From Embiotoca jacksoni (taxonomy: Eukaryota > Chordata > Actinopteri > Embiotocidae), in the NCBI GenBank assembly GCA_022577435.1, contig JAKOON010000017.1:2017001-2081000 (forward strand): DNA of 64,000 nt, read 5' to 3'. Positions 22,001-32,045 of the stretch are shown here, piece after piece; within the stretch, counting starts at the first letter, position 1; the number at the start of each line of letters is the position of its first letter. The notes under the pieces were generated by a model. The model had not been told where the DNA came from and did not search any database. It saw only the letters and a program-made list of their open reading frames with translations. Position numbers and translations under genes: made by a program.

Positions 22001-24906
22001 CAGCATTTCAGTTACCGACGTGATCGTCCCTCATTTGGAATCCTCAAATCAAATGATGGAAGAACTGCTTGTCGGTCTGCGTGTTACTAAATTGTTAAAA
22101 CGCAACCCCCCCCCCCCAGTCGATCATCAACGGCACTGGCGACAAATACGAGATCAAGAGCACCCCCAACAAGACCACGCTGACCATTAATGACCTGAGC
22201 ATCCAGAACGACATCGGCTACTACATCTGCTCCGGAACCAACGACCTCGGCACGAGTAGCGACAAGATCCACCTGCGCGTCCGCAGTCGCTTGGCTGCCC
22301 TCTGGCCCTTCCTCGGCATCGTGGCTGAGGTCATCATCCTTGTGACCATCATCTTCATCTACGAGAAGAGGAGAAAGCCCGACGATATCAGCGACGGTAC
22401 GTACGCCACGTCGCCTCCAGCACCACATGTTATGTCGACCGCTGGGCCACGCTCGCGCCGAATATCACACGGAAATAGCACAACGTATGAAGAGCGGCGA
22501 TAACCAGCCACTGACCATCATCTCTTAGTGCTATAAAGTGATTCTGATGCCATTATTTGGTCTTCTAGATTGTATTTAATCTCTTTTGAGGACGCCCGGC
22601 GCAGCACACCACCACGCTGTCCCTTTTTGGTTTTTTTTTTTTGACAGTCCCACTTTTGTGTGTAAACAGCCACTGTTGTATATCGGCTGGCCACAACGGT
22701 TGGCAAATTCCAAACCTTGTGATTTTAAAAACAAAAATCTTCATATTATTATTATTATTAGTTTGCTGTAAAAGTGGCTGTGAAAATATCCACAAGGAAT
22801 CGAATATATATATATATACACATTTTTAGTTATTTCTCTACCTGCAACTAAACTGTGCCACTTACCTTTTTGTGGGTGAAGCTTTGTCCTCTGTCATAAT
22901 GTGGAGAGAATCCAAAAAGTCATTTCACCTCATGAAACAAAACACATTAAACTGTGGACCTCGTTTATCGAGTTCAGGACATTGAGTGCTCCACTTTTCT
23001 TTACAGGGCGACGTATAGACTGTAGCTGCATGCATTCAACGTGAAGCCGTACTGTCTTTTGGTTTCTGTCGTTATTTACATTTTTGAGATAAAGATCAGG
23101 AATTGGCTTGTGTAAACAATCTGTGATAGAAACCCTTTTTTTTTTTTTATTATTATTATTATTTACATTTTTACTTCTCTGTTCGCTGCTGATTTTGCAT
23201 TTTGGTAAGTGAACAAAACTGCATGTCAGACTGAAGTGGTTGAGCTGAGATGACCCGTGTGGTAGAAGCTATGCGAGTCTGAATGAGCTGCTTTCTTAGT
23301 AACCACTTCTACGAGGAATACACTCAAAGATTTGGTCACTCTTTCACTGGCCCTGAATCTCAAATACAGGCCGAGCCTTCAATTGTTCTCCTCTGCACTT
23401 CATTTCTTTGTTCCTTTAAAACTGTGCGTTGAGCCAATGAAAGAGTCAAACGAAACCCTTGCACTAGTGCAGTGGTTTGATGTGGAATTGGGTAGGTTAA
23501 GGAGAGCTGACACAAACTGTCTGCATGCCTTCTGCATCTTGTACTTTTACGCATGATAAATGATAGGCAATCCTCTTCTCAAGACCAATATACCATTTGT
23601 GTTGTTCATCTTTTGGCCACTGAGGCGGTCTATTTCCTGCCTCATCCTGTGAATACGCGCTCTTTCTTCGCCAGTTTGAAGAGGTTTCCTGTTTTTTGGT
23701 TTTTGTTTTTGTTTGTTTGAATATAGCCCATGCAGTGTCCCTTTGGTGTCCTTTGCTTGCATTGTACGAACCTCCGTGATGCTGCGGGGTGACTCAGGGC
23801 AGCGCATAGAAATGTTCATGAATCACAGCTTTCAAACATTGTTACGTGGGCCGCCATGTCGAAGTTGATGAGTCCAGTCGACCGAGATCCTTTAAGGCAA
23901 AGCAGTCGTTTTTATTTTTGTTGTTTCATTTAAAAAAATTTTTTTTTTTAGGGTTTGGGTTATTTTAAACAGACATTGATGCCCTGCCTCTCTCCAGATA
24001 AGGGAGGGAAGTTGCGCAACAGGGGGTCACTCGGGCGAGTGTCGGACGAGGACCAGATATCAGCAGACGGGGTCCTCACTCCCGCCTCCCCGCGCACTAA
24101 AACTTTGTCATTCGGCCCTCGGATCAGACCGCCAAGAGTGCGCAGCTTTAATAACGTTGCGTTATTATTTATTCATGAGGTGGTTGGGGACATGGAGTCG
24201 TCCTGTTGGCAGCAAGTACCTGACTAGGGTCTTTTATTTATTTATTTATTTTTTTTTGGTCTGATTACGATGCCCGTCTTGCAGTGGCGACTACTGGCCG
24301 GTGGCGGACTCATCACAGACCTGACTGACACATTTCTTAGTTGGGTAGAGACCCGTTATTACAGATTTACTAAAGCAACATACAATAGTCAAAGTGACCT
24401 CCTTTAGTCACGTGTCTTTTCTAGAACACAAATGATTTACGTGTGGAATCTCTTGACGAATGATTTTTCTTCTGACTTTGTGGTATCACTGTCAGAAAAA
24501 TCAAGAGGCGGGCATGCTTTCATTCACGTTGAGCTAGATTTGATCATAACCTCATTGCAGTCCTGTTGCAGAGGATGTATGTTATAACATTTGCTACCAT
24601 CATCTGCAGGGGAGGGGTTGGCATGTATTACTCACACCAATCAAAGATGTAAAATCTGCTATAAACTGGCTTTGATTTTTTTTTTTTTTTTTTTTTTTTT
24701 GTGCTTTTCTTCATCGATCACTTCTTGCTGTCCAGATGACGACTCAGGATCTGCTCCTCTGTAAGTACAGCCATCGGCGAACTACTTTTTATTGTCACTT
24801 TGGAGTTTGCCTTTTGTCCCAGAGCTCATGTTGTACAATGTGTTTCAGGAAGAGCAACTCCACGAACCACAAAGACAAGAACGTGAGGCAAAGGAATTCT
24901 AACTAG
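12998..24906 (+). CDS. bsg: Basigin (CD147/EMMPRIN), complete, 8 coding exons
   Basis: Coding exons are 12998-13061, 17568-17918, 19500-19665, 20637-20725, 21822-21958, 22120-22396, 24736-24760 and 24849-24906. The sum is 1167 nt, 388 codons plus TAG, close to human three-Ig basigin. Order: signal peptide (about 1-20); Ig0 with C43 and C108; Ig1 with C159 and C208; Ig2 with C247 and C306; one membrane helix (about 327-350) with the family's buried Glu at 339; short tail ending NVRQRNSN. Potential N-glycosylation sites include N64, N82, N151 and N160. Basigin is a plasma-membrane glycoprotein that escorts monocarboxylate transporters MCT1/MCT4 to the surface. Its Ig0-containing isoform is known from photoreceptors. 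Skipping exon 2 (117 codons, phase-neutral) would give the common two-Ig form of 271 residues. Confidence 0.95.
15770..16260. mobile_element. Possible diverged MITE ('gtttacacctggtattaa'-type ends)
   Basis: The left edge reads 'ccgtttatacactcggta' and then 'ttcacatctggtc'. The right edge reads 'gaatgtggtctggctgat' and 'aatttatttacaccc'. These resemble, from memory, the ends of a short non-autonomous DNA transposon family of fish whose termini read 'gtttacacctggtatta' inward. The interior has no open frame. The copy is old and the limits are approximate. Confidence 0.4.
17451..17464. repeat. C homopolymer upstream of bsg exon 2
   Basis: An uninterrupted run of C about 100 nt before the exon 2 acceptor. 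Another C run follows the same exon at 18058-18073. Confidence 0.9.
17568..17918 (+). CDS. bsg: bsg coding exon 2, alternative Ig0 exon
   Basis: Begins AGFTKSPLSQMKLISDGAEL and ends ANIIVIE, a whole Ig domain in one exon with C43 in LHCEVVG and C108 in YECRASNDPD. It corresponds to the extra membrane-distal domain of the long, retina-enriched basigin isoform. The exon is 351 nt with the same phase on both sides, so it can be skipped cleanly. The acceptor at 17567 was chosen because it restores the AGF..SPLSQ segment of the human isoform. Its pyrimidine tract is weak. Confidence 0.9.
17919..19499 (+). other. bsg: bsg intron 2
   Basis: A 1.6-kb intron with a GTGAGT donor and TGTTCAG acceptor. 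It contains the C homopolymer at 18058-18073 with CCCA repeats after it, and otherwise unremarkable AT-rich DNA. Confidence 0.8.
18058..18093. repeat. C homopolymer followed by (CCCA)n
   Basis: A run of about 16 C residues followed by several CCCA units, about 140 nt downstream of the Ig0 exon. Confidence 0.9.
19500..19665 (+). CDS. bsg: bsg coding exon 3 (Ig1, first half)
   Basis: Encodes PNIVTEPSEVTNQTSAVLSC then NLTSTLPITGSYWSHNGKVI, with the first Ig1 cysteine C159 and the domain Trp. It ends within a His codon at a GTAAGT donor (19666). Confidence 0.95.
19666..20636 (+). other. bsg: bsg intron 3
   Basis: A 971-bp intron. It contains a C-rich run at about 20073-20125 followed by a GC-richer unique stretch (about 20130-20330) that may be conserved non-coding DNA. 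Confidence 0.75.
20637..20725 (+). CDS. bsg: bsg coding exon 4 (Ig1, second half)
   Basis: Encodes LDKITYSSSGKYECVFLTEP then QVKQTIEVK, completing Ig1 with C208. The phase matches exons 3 and 5. Confidence 0.95.
20726..21821 (+). other. bsg: bsg intron 4
   Basis: A 1.1-kb intron with a short TA repeat near 20956-20968 and a striking C10/G10 hairpin at 21722-21756, just ahead of the exon 5 acceptor. Confidence 0.8.
21722..21756. repeat. Near-perfect hairpin with C10 and G10 arms
   Basis: Ten C residues (21722-21731), then ACAG, a GTTAAA loop, CTGT, one bulged C, and ten G residues (21747-21756). The arms can pair over 14 bp. It ends 65 nt before bsg exon 5. Confidence 0.85.
21822..21958 (+). 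CDS. bsg: bsg coding exon 5 (Ig2, first half)
   Basis: Encodes LPHVSAYKHSEHGNEKDNGV then MVCASHGYPPPTAWFWFKEE, with C247 and the domain Trp. It ends in phase 0 at GTACGT. Confidence 0.95.
22120..22396 (+). CDS. bsg: bsg coding exon 6 (Ig2, second half, and membrane helix)
   Basis: Completes Ig2 with C306 (DIGYYICSGTNDLG) and encodes the membrane helix LAALWPFLGIVAEVIILVTI with IFIYEKRRKPDDISD after it. The acceptor follows a C homopolymer. Reading through the donor would add 35 residues before a stop at 22501-22503. Confidence 0.95.
22397..24735 (+). other. bsg: bsg intron 6
   Basis: A 2.3-kb intron with (TTA)n near 22745-22760 and 23147-23162, short TA repeats near 22805, and a T homopolymer just before the next exon. 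No coding content was recognised. Confidence 0.8.
24736..24760 (+). CDS. bsg: bsg coding exon 7 (25-nt microexon)
   Basis: Encodes DDSGSAP within the acidic cytoplasmic tail (D-D-D-S-G-S-A-P-L across the junctions). It corresponds to DDDDAGSAPL of human basigin, as I recall it. Its donor is GTAAGT. Confidence 0.9.
24849..24906 (+). CDS. bsg: bsg coding exon 8 and stop
   Basis: Encodes KSNSTNHKDKNVRQRNSN and TAG. The NVRQRNS ending is nearly identical to mammalian basigin. A GT at 24919 and an AG at 25062-25063 could define a further intron inside the 3' UTR, but this is only a motif match. Confidence 0.95.
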
Positions 24907-26660
24907 AAGCTGAAAGAGGTGCGTCGAACTGCCCACTGTGGCCTACTTTTCTCGTCCGTCTTCAAGTTTATTTCCGTCTTTGAATAATACAAACATGACA
25001 TAGGATATCGAAGGTTTTGATGAAGTATTGTTCACCACTCGTATCCCTCTTTTTCTTTCCTAGATTTCGGACCAGGATTCCGCTGTTGTGAGGCACATTA
25101 TACTGTGCACCCTGCAATTTTAAGTACCTTTTTGTGCTTGGGTGTAAATGTTTTAAGAAGATAAGTTCCTCTCGTTTTCTTCTATATTCTTCTCCACATT
25201 GTGCAGCCAGAGAACATTAGTGTGAAAAAAAAAGAAAAGAAAAAAAAAAAAAAAAATTGGGGCAAATATTGCATGAGTTTAAATGCCGTTTTAGCCAAGT
25301 GTGTGTTTTGTTGTAAAATCATTAGAACGTTCACACGAGGAATGCTTAGTTTGTGATTTACCTTCTGTTGATGCGTACGCTTCCTACACCGACTCCACTG
25401 CTCTCAGTCTTTGCGTTTGTATTTTCTGATCTGGAACGGTTACTTTTTAAAGGGGATCTGAAACATTTTTTTGATCCCGATCCATCGCTGCCATTCTTAC
25501 AGCAAAGACTGGGGTGCGTTTGAATTCACGTTTGATCTGTTCCTACGCCACCACAAACCTCCCCCGAGCAGAGTGTTTATACTTTGCCTTAACGAGCACC
25601 ATTTCTCTTTTGTCTTTTTGCATTATATTACCTGTTACACGATTTCAATGTAACACTTAAGATTAAATGCAGAAATGAAAAAGATTCAATGTCTGCTAGG
25701 TTTTCTTGCCGTAAGAAATTGGTTTTGAGTAGTGACGTTTGTCCTCTGAACTTTGCTTTCATTTCCTTTTTTTTTTTTTTTTTCCTAATAACACGTTTTC
25801 AGTTGAAGCTTTTAAACAATGATTTCACGTCCTTCTCCTATTTACATATTTAAAATCGAAGTTTTAGTTGCCAAATATGTCTTCGTCACTGATTTCACAT
25901 CCACGATAACAATCTATTTAAGGACCAAGTGCAAGAGATGTAACTGTTGCCTGTTGTTAAATGCAACTTTGATACTAATGTTTAAAAACTGCAGATAAAC
26001 AGTAATGTGTGGGTATTTTTTTTTTTTTTTTTTTTTCACTGTGATCTGAAACATTTGTGTCTGATTGTTGGACTGTTGTCTCTCGTTTCAAAAGCCATAC
26101 GTTCCCTTTAACCCGAGTAGTGTTTAAGGATGGGCGTTTCAATAATTGAACACGCGCATAAAGAGGAGGAGAGACTCGCTTGCGCTGTGAACTCGGGCTC
26201 AACAAATGCCGTCCAACTTGTAAAAACTCGCCGCCTCGGACGGAGCCGATTTAGCTCGTCTTGAGTTTCATCTTCGAGGTGAGGGCCGTCGGTCGCGTCC
26301 AACATCAAACACACTGGATTAGTGGATGGAAAATAACCTCCGGACGGCCGTGAGTCGTCTTTGCGCGTTTCTGCTGTTCACACTGCCGTAGCTAAGCTCG
26401 CACACCGCCGCACAGTTTTACCCGTCAGGCTCCAGAGTCTGGTAGCAATGGGTTCCTTTTCTCGTTATGTTGTTTATATTCTTAACGATTAATCGGAAAT
26501 TGTGTTCGCCCTAGTAGTGTTGTGATTGGATGTTCCCATTTCAGAGTTCCACAAATTAAAAAAAAAAAAAGACCTGGCCAGAGTTGTGTACATTGTTGTA
26601 CCTTCCGAGTACATGGAACACCACCTCTTGTACAACTTGCACAAACTGAATAAAGGTATT
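24907..26660 (+). other. bsg: bsg 3' UTR and flank
   Basis: Non-coding sequence after the stop. Candidate poly(A) signals are ATTAAA at 25662-25667 and AATAAA at 26649-26654. It contains long A and T homopolymers (about 25227-25257, 25769-25784, 26015-26035) and a CpG-rich patch at about 26120-26450. How much of it is transcribed is unknown. Confidence 0.45.
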
Positions 26661-27191
26661 CAAATGAACGCCTGTGTACTCCAAACTTTTACTCCAGATG
26701 GAAAGATTGCTTAGAATATCAGGGCCCTTTTTCTATGCAGGGTAGAAGTAGGTCACGATACAAAAGAAACCTTTATTTACAATGTTAACTCTTGTGGTGG
26801 TTCACGGGGTCAAAAAAGTCTTTAAACATTACCTTTTTATGAAATGGAATTGTGAGCATGCAAATCTCATTGAGAGCTTTAGTTTTGAGAATATCACGGC
26901 AACTTCTCAATGGGTCATCTAAACAATCGAATAAGGCGGCAGGTGTAGGTCTCATTTGACTTTTAGAGAATTGAAATTTCAGTTATGTAAAAAGTCTTTA
27001 TTTGCTGAAGCCATGCCGTCCATCAGATTTTACCGCCTACCTTTTAGGACTTCCTGTTACCTAATTTATCAGCTGAAGTCTGGATTTGTCAGATTCAAAT
27101 ATATATATTTTTTTTTACCCCACTAGAAAAAGACTTAATATTTTCATAGATATGAATGAATCGTATCTATCTATTGGGTTTTGAAGGCCTG

Positions 27192-27401
27192 ACCGATTCC
27201 TGACATGCAGTTGGCCCCAGAATCGGTGGTGACACAAAAGCAGCACGGTTTGCCTCCTTAAACCCTGATTAGCAGGGTTAGGTGGTTGCCCAGGCTCGAG
27301 ATGGTGCAATGCGTATATTCCTCCACGAGGTGGAGCCATTTGACCAGAAGAGCTCTTGACTACACTGGAAGGCAACCTAAAGCAACAGGCTTGAGAGCCT
27401 G
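27192..27401. repeat. Cluster of five short perfect inverted repeats
   Basis: ACCGATTC pairs with GAATCGGT (27192-27227). AACCCTG pairs with CAGGGTT around ATTAG (27261-27279). CTCCAC pairs with GTGGAG around GAG (27321-27335). AAGAGCTCTT is palindromic (27348-27357). CAGGCT pairs with AGCCTG around TGAG (27386-27401). Nothing identifies it as a known RNA gene. Confidence 0.7.
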
Positions 27402-27771
27402 TATAACATAATTGTCACTGGTCAGCTGATCACATCAGCACGGGTTATTGATTAATGAGTTCCTTTGCCATTTCGATCTACAGTGGAAGGCAAAAGAAGC
27501 AGAACTTTGTGGTTTCTTGTGACCTTCATTTGTTTTTACTTTTGTTGTTCCTTGCTCAAATCAGGTGCGTTTATGACTCCAGTCATATATTTGCGTGTTT
27601 ATTTATTATCTGTTTAAACTTTTCTTTTAAATCACACTTTACAGGTTGAATGTGTCCAGGGTTGACAAAAAAAAAAAAAAAAAAATCAGTCTTTTGTGCT
27701 CACATTTTGTCCCAATATTCAGGTGTAGGTGATCACAGACCAGGGGTAATGCTGCCGTCTCTCTTTCCTAC

Positions 27772-27773
<2 letters not shown>

Positions 27774-27820
<47 letters not shown>
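27774..27820. repeat. (CA)n microsatellite
   Basis: About 47 bp of uninterrupted CA dinucleotide, about 200 bp upstream of the hcn2 start codon. Confidence 0.95.
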
Positions 27821-27824
<4 letters not shown>

Positions 27825-28019
27825 ACAGTAGCCAGGTTGTAGCCATAGCAACGCCACCGGTGCGCTGTTATCCTAAAGTGATGTGAATGGAAAGCAGAGG
27901 GTTGTGGATGCTTTGAACTCCACGCTTCTTCTTCCTCCTCCTCCTCTTCCTCCGCCGCCGCCCAGTCTCGCTGCCAGGTTCAAGGTACGGGTGTGTCCGT
28001 CTGTCTTTGTCTGCCTGTC

Positions 28020-28891
28020 ATGGACGAGGCGGAGGACGGCGAGGAGGAGCCCAAATTGCAGCAGCCTCGACCACCTCAAGTAGCCAGCTTGACCGACGGT
28101 CATGGGAGCAGCGGAACAACCAAGATGAAGAAATTTACGCCAGGAGGCGGAGCCGCGTCAATTGCGCGCAAAAATTCCAACAACAATGAGCTGTGGCTCA
28201 TGCGAGACGAGGACTCCGCACCTTTCCGTGCCAATGGCAACACCGCCTCAGCTCCGTTGTGCCAGAGGGATGCTGCTGGCGGCCGAGGCGGCTCAGAGTC
28301 AGACCGCGGGAGGAGAGGGGACACGGTCTCAGAGACGGGCGTGATAGGAGAGGGGGCCGTCGGTATGATATGCAACAAAAACGGAGATTGTAGAAGGGAC
28401 CCGGCCAGTTCAGGGAGCCTCTCTTCTCTCATCTCAAGGCAGGAGAAACAGGCAGATGGAGGAGTAGTGGCAGCGGCGGCGGCAGCTGAAGACGGCAAGG
28501 GGCAAGCTGCAGGCATGGATGGCTCAGTCACTTCAGCGGGGTCCCTGACACAGGGGCCCGGGGCCGAGGTCAAGACCGTGGCAGCGATGGAGAAAAAGGA
28601 CTCCAGAGTTTCCTTCTCCAACGCCCCAACTAGTAAAGGACACACTCCGAGTCAGCAGTCGAGAAATTCTGTCACGTTCTCCAAAGCAGAAGACGGCTCT
28701 CAGATAGTGCCGGATGATGGAGACTCCGGGGGGAATCAGACATACATGCAGCGGCAGTTTAGTTCCATGCTGCAGCCTGGCGTTAACAAATTCTCCCTGC
28801 GCATGTTTGGCAGCCAGAAGGCAGTGGAGAAAGAACAAGAGCGCGTAAAGTCAGCGGGTAATTGGATTATCCACCCATACAGCGACTTCAG
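28020..28891 (+). CDS. hcn2: hcn2 coding exon 1
   Basis: Encodes MDEAEDGEEEPKLQQ, a long low-complexity N-terminus with an Ala run (VVAAAAAAEDG), then MQRQFSSMLQPGVNKFSLRM and WIIHPYSDF. The last part is the conserved HCN domain. It ends in phase 2 at a GTACGG donor (28892). The first 240 residues are family-variable, so the start is supported by context rather than conservation. Confidence 0.9.
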
Positions 28892-30233
28892 GTACGGGTC
28901 AAACCGAGTTAGGTTCATGAACAGTGCGTGCTGTTAAGACCGAGTCGGTCTGCATGGAATTGAATGTATGTTATAACATGTCATGGGCTCCTTCACTATA
29001 TCAGACAACTTTATCCAGGGAATTGGCTACTACAAATATGAGCACGTCCGCCGTAGCCACAACGTAAAGAATAGAAGCATACATAAATAATAATAATAAT
29101 AATAATAATAACAACAACGATAGGGCTTTCGCACCATTCAGTGCTCGGGCCCTAATAATAGAAATTCACGACCATTTAGAAGGTTCTCTCGGGAAGAGTT
29201 TCAACTTAAATTTAGTGAAGATGGGTTTATTTTTTTTCATTTCACATAGATTATGTCAAAAGGATAGAGATCAAATGTAATATTCCCCATTTCACGGGAC
29301 AGACGGAGACCGCCTGGTTAAACCAGCGCATCCGAGTTTTCGGAAGTCTCCCTTACGTTGTCAAAATGTTGCGTTTGCTACAATATAAACTCCTTCAGTC
29401 TCAACGCAAGCTGTTTTCAAGTTGAAAAAGTTTGAATGCGTCTTGGAAATCAGTTTCAGCACCGAGGACAGCTCCTTTTAATTATCTAACGATCGATTTC
29501 TCCCATTAGGATCGTGCCATTAAAAAAAAAATATATATATATTCTTCTGTCTAATGTTGATTAGTGGTTTTATTTTGTTCAGTGACAGACGGAGCTTTGT
29601 GGAACGTTTTCTGAAACGGAGGATTCAGGTCATGACTCAGCAACTAGAGTTAGTCTCTGTTTCTTCCAGCTGATCAGACAGAAGTGTACATTAGCCTTAT
29701 TGAACAACAAATGGCTCATTAGTTTTTAGTGTCGATTAATCTGCCAATTATTAACGGTTTGATCCATATGCAAAATATGATAAAACACTTTTTGGTTTTC
29801 ACAGGTACAATTTCGACCTTTCCAAAGACTAGCTCTGACCTTTCCAGATGCCTTTTTTTTTGGGGGGGAGGGGGGGTCTAAAACCCTCAGATATTCATTT
29901 CACCACCACATTACATCAAGAACAACCGTAGATTCTGACATTGGAAAGGCTACAGTCAGAGTACACTGGAGTATTTCACTGTCAAAAAGACTGCAATTGA
30001 AAAAAACTCGTAGCATCTAGATTGTCTGATAAATTTGTTTCAGCTTTAGAAACACAAGTGTCACAATAATTAATTCTGTATCATAATTCAGCAACCAAAC
30101 TACCATCTATGTTGCATGACTGGCCAGTGTGTGGAGTTTGTTTTGGAGTAATAACTGGATATGGTGTGATGGAGAACATTTAAGAAAATGTCAACTGTTT
30201 GTCACCGTTGTTAGGGGTGGCGGCGTTTTCTCG

Positions 30234-30271
<38 letters not shown>

Positions 30272-32002
30272 CCCATGAGACTGCATCGCCTCACAATACA
30301 GAGAAAGCTAGAAGTACCACTTGTCATAAATCGAGCAGAATCAGCATCTCTGCTGGTGTGTGATATCCATAGCAAATAGTACCACTATAAGTGTCTAGAC
30401 ATCAGTATTATAGTTTTTAGACATGGTTATTTGGCCCATACACAAAAGCTCAAATTTTGCCCTCTAGTGTTATAATTATGTTACATTTTTCCTCAGATTT
30501 CAGAGGTGGACTGGGTACATGTAACTCTCTATCGTCGCTTGTTTGTGTGCTTGTGCATTTTGTGGGAATGAGGGATTTAACGACCACCCACTTCATCGCT
30601 CATCATCTTCCACTCTTTCGCCCGTGACAGGTTCTACTGGGACTTCACCATGCTCATGTTCATGGTCGGCAACCTGATCATCATCCCCGTGGGCATCACC
30701 TTCTTTAAGGACGAGACCACCACGCCCTGGATTATCTTCAACGTGATCTCTGACACCTTCTTCCTCATGGACCTGGTGCTCAACTTCAGGACGGGCATCG
30801 TGTTCGAGGACAACACCGAGATCATCCTGGACCCCAAGAAGATCAAGAAGACGTACCTGAAGAGCTGGTTCGTGGTGGACTTTGTCTCCTCCATACCCGT
30901 GGATTATTTCTTCCTCATCGTGGAGAAGGGCATCGACTCGGAGATGTACAAGACGGCCCGGGCGCTCCGAATCGTCCGCTTCACTAAGATCCTCAGTCTG
31001 CTGCGCCTGCTGAGGCTGTCCAGGCTCATCCGTTACATCCACCAGTGGGAGGAGGTACGCTGAGTTTCACCATTATTTATAGCAGCAAAGAAGAAAGGAG
31101 GGTTCGGGTGTTACTTTGACCATTAAAGGATAGGTTGCATAATTACTGATGAATAAATCTAAAGGAAGTGAGCATATGGGGCCAGAGCACTTACCAATGC
31201 ATATGAGCAAACCGTGTGACTCATGGGGAAACAGAATACTTGAGGAAAACACATGGCATATTCATGGGACACCCCTGTTTTAGGTTGTGTACTGTGCTAT
31301 ATTTTGGCAGAGGTAGTTTTTACAGGTGATCATATTTGTTGGTTGATCAGCCAGTAAAACTTTGTGCACTGATAATAGACAGATAGTTTTGGCAACGATG
31401 GGTTAAATTTGATTATTCAAGAATGCTTGTACTTGTTGAAAATAGATTTTACAGCTGAACAACAGATGTCAAAATAAACTCTCTAATTATGTATGCAGCC
31501 AATAAAAGATAAAAGCAAATTTCTAAGTTAAAAAAAACAAAACTCTGCAAATATAATTTTTAGATATAAAAACCTTCAATAAAAACAAAAACAGAAAATG
31601 ATTCTAATTTTGGACAATTAAAAGGAAATGCACTCTTATATACTGCAGTTTAAATTTGCATTTAATTTGTGCATGTTATATATGATACAGGCATGTGTGT
31701 AAAGCCAGAATTGACTAGCAATATCACTTTGCTCATGTATATTTCTCTTATTTTGGATGATTTTTGTCCCCAACGGCATCATTGTAAACTATTTTGCCTC
31801 TTCACTTACTGAAACCTTCATAAATAACTACTTTTTTTTTTTTTTTTTTTGTAGAGAAACCATCAATGAAATAGTGAGAGTTGAAGAAGGAAACCCTTTT
31901 TTTTTTTTTTTTTTTCCATCTTTCAATTCTTTTTTGGTTACAAGAAGGCATGTTTAATTTTCAGGTTTGGAGTGTGTACATTTTATCAAAGCCTTCACAC
32001 AA

Positions 32003-32045
<43 letters not shown>

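Larger units (their letters stand above)
26661..28019. other. bsg-hcn2 intergenic region and hcn2 5' flank
   Basis: No coding exon was seen. It holds a cluster of short perfect inverted repeats (27192-27401), an A19 run near 27667, a (CA)n tract, and a pyrimidine-rich tract (27926-27962). The tract ends in CCCAG at 27961-27965 and could be either hcn2 5' UTR or the acceptor of a 5' UTR intron. Confidence 0.6.
28892..30630 (+). other. hcn2: hcn2 intron 1
   Basis: A 1.7-kb intron containing an (AAT)n tract (29086-29111), an RE1-like site (29455-29475), a G-rich run near 29862-29877 and a (GT)n tract (30236-30270). Confidence 0.8.

Noticed and set aside
27993..28019. GTG start extending hcn2 by nine codons
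   Set aside because: GTG is not a normal vertebrate start; the ATG at 28020 has a strong Kozak context.
28100..28645. Long minus-strand open frame (181 codons)
   Set aside because: Antisense shadow of hcn2 exon 1; its composition mirrors the GC-rich sense codons and there is no splice or homology support.
30593..31042. Minus-strand open frame (149 codons)
   Set aside because: Antisense shadow of the strongly conserved hcn2 exon 2, with acidic and His-rich composition caused by sense-strand codon bias.
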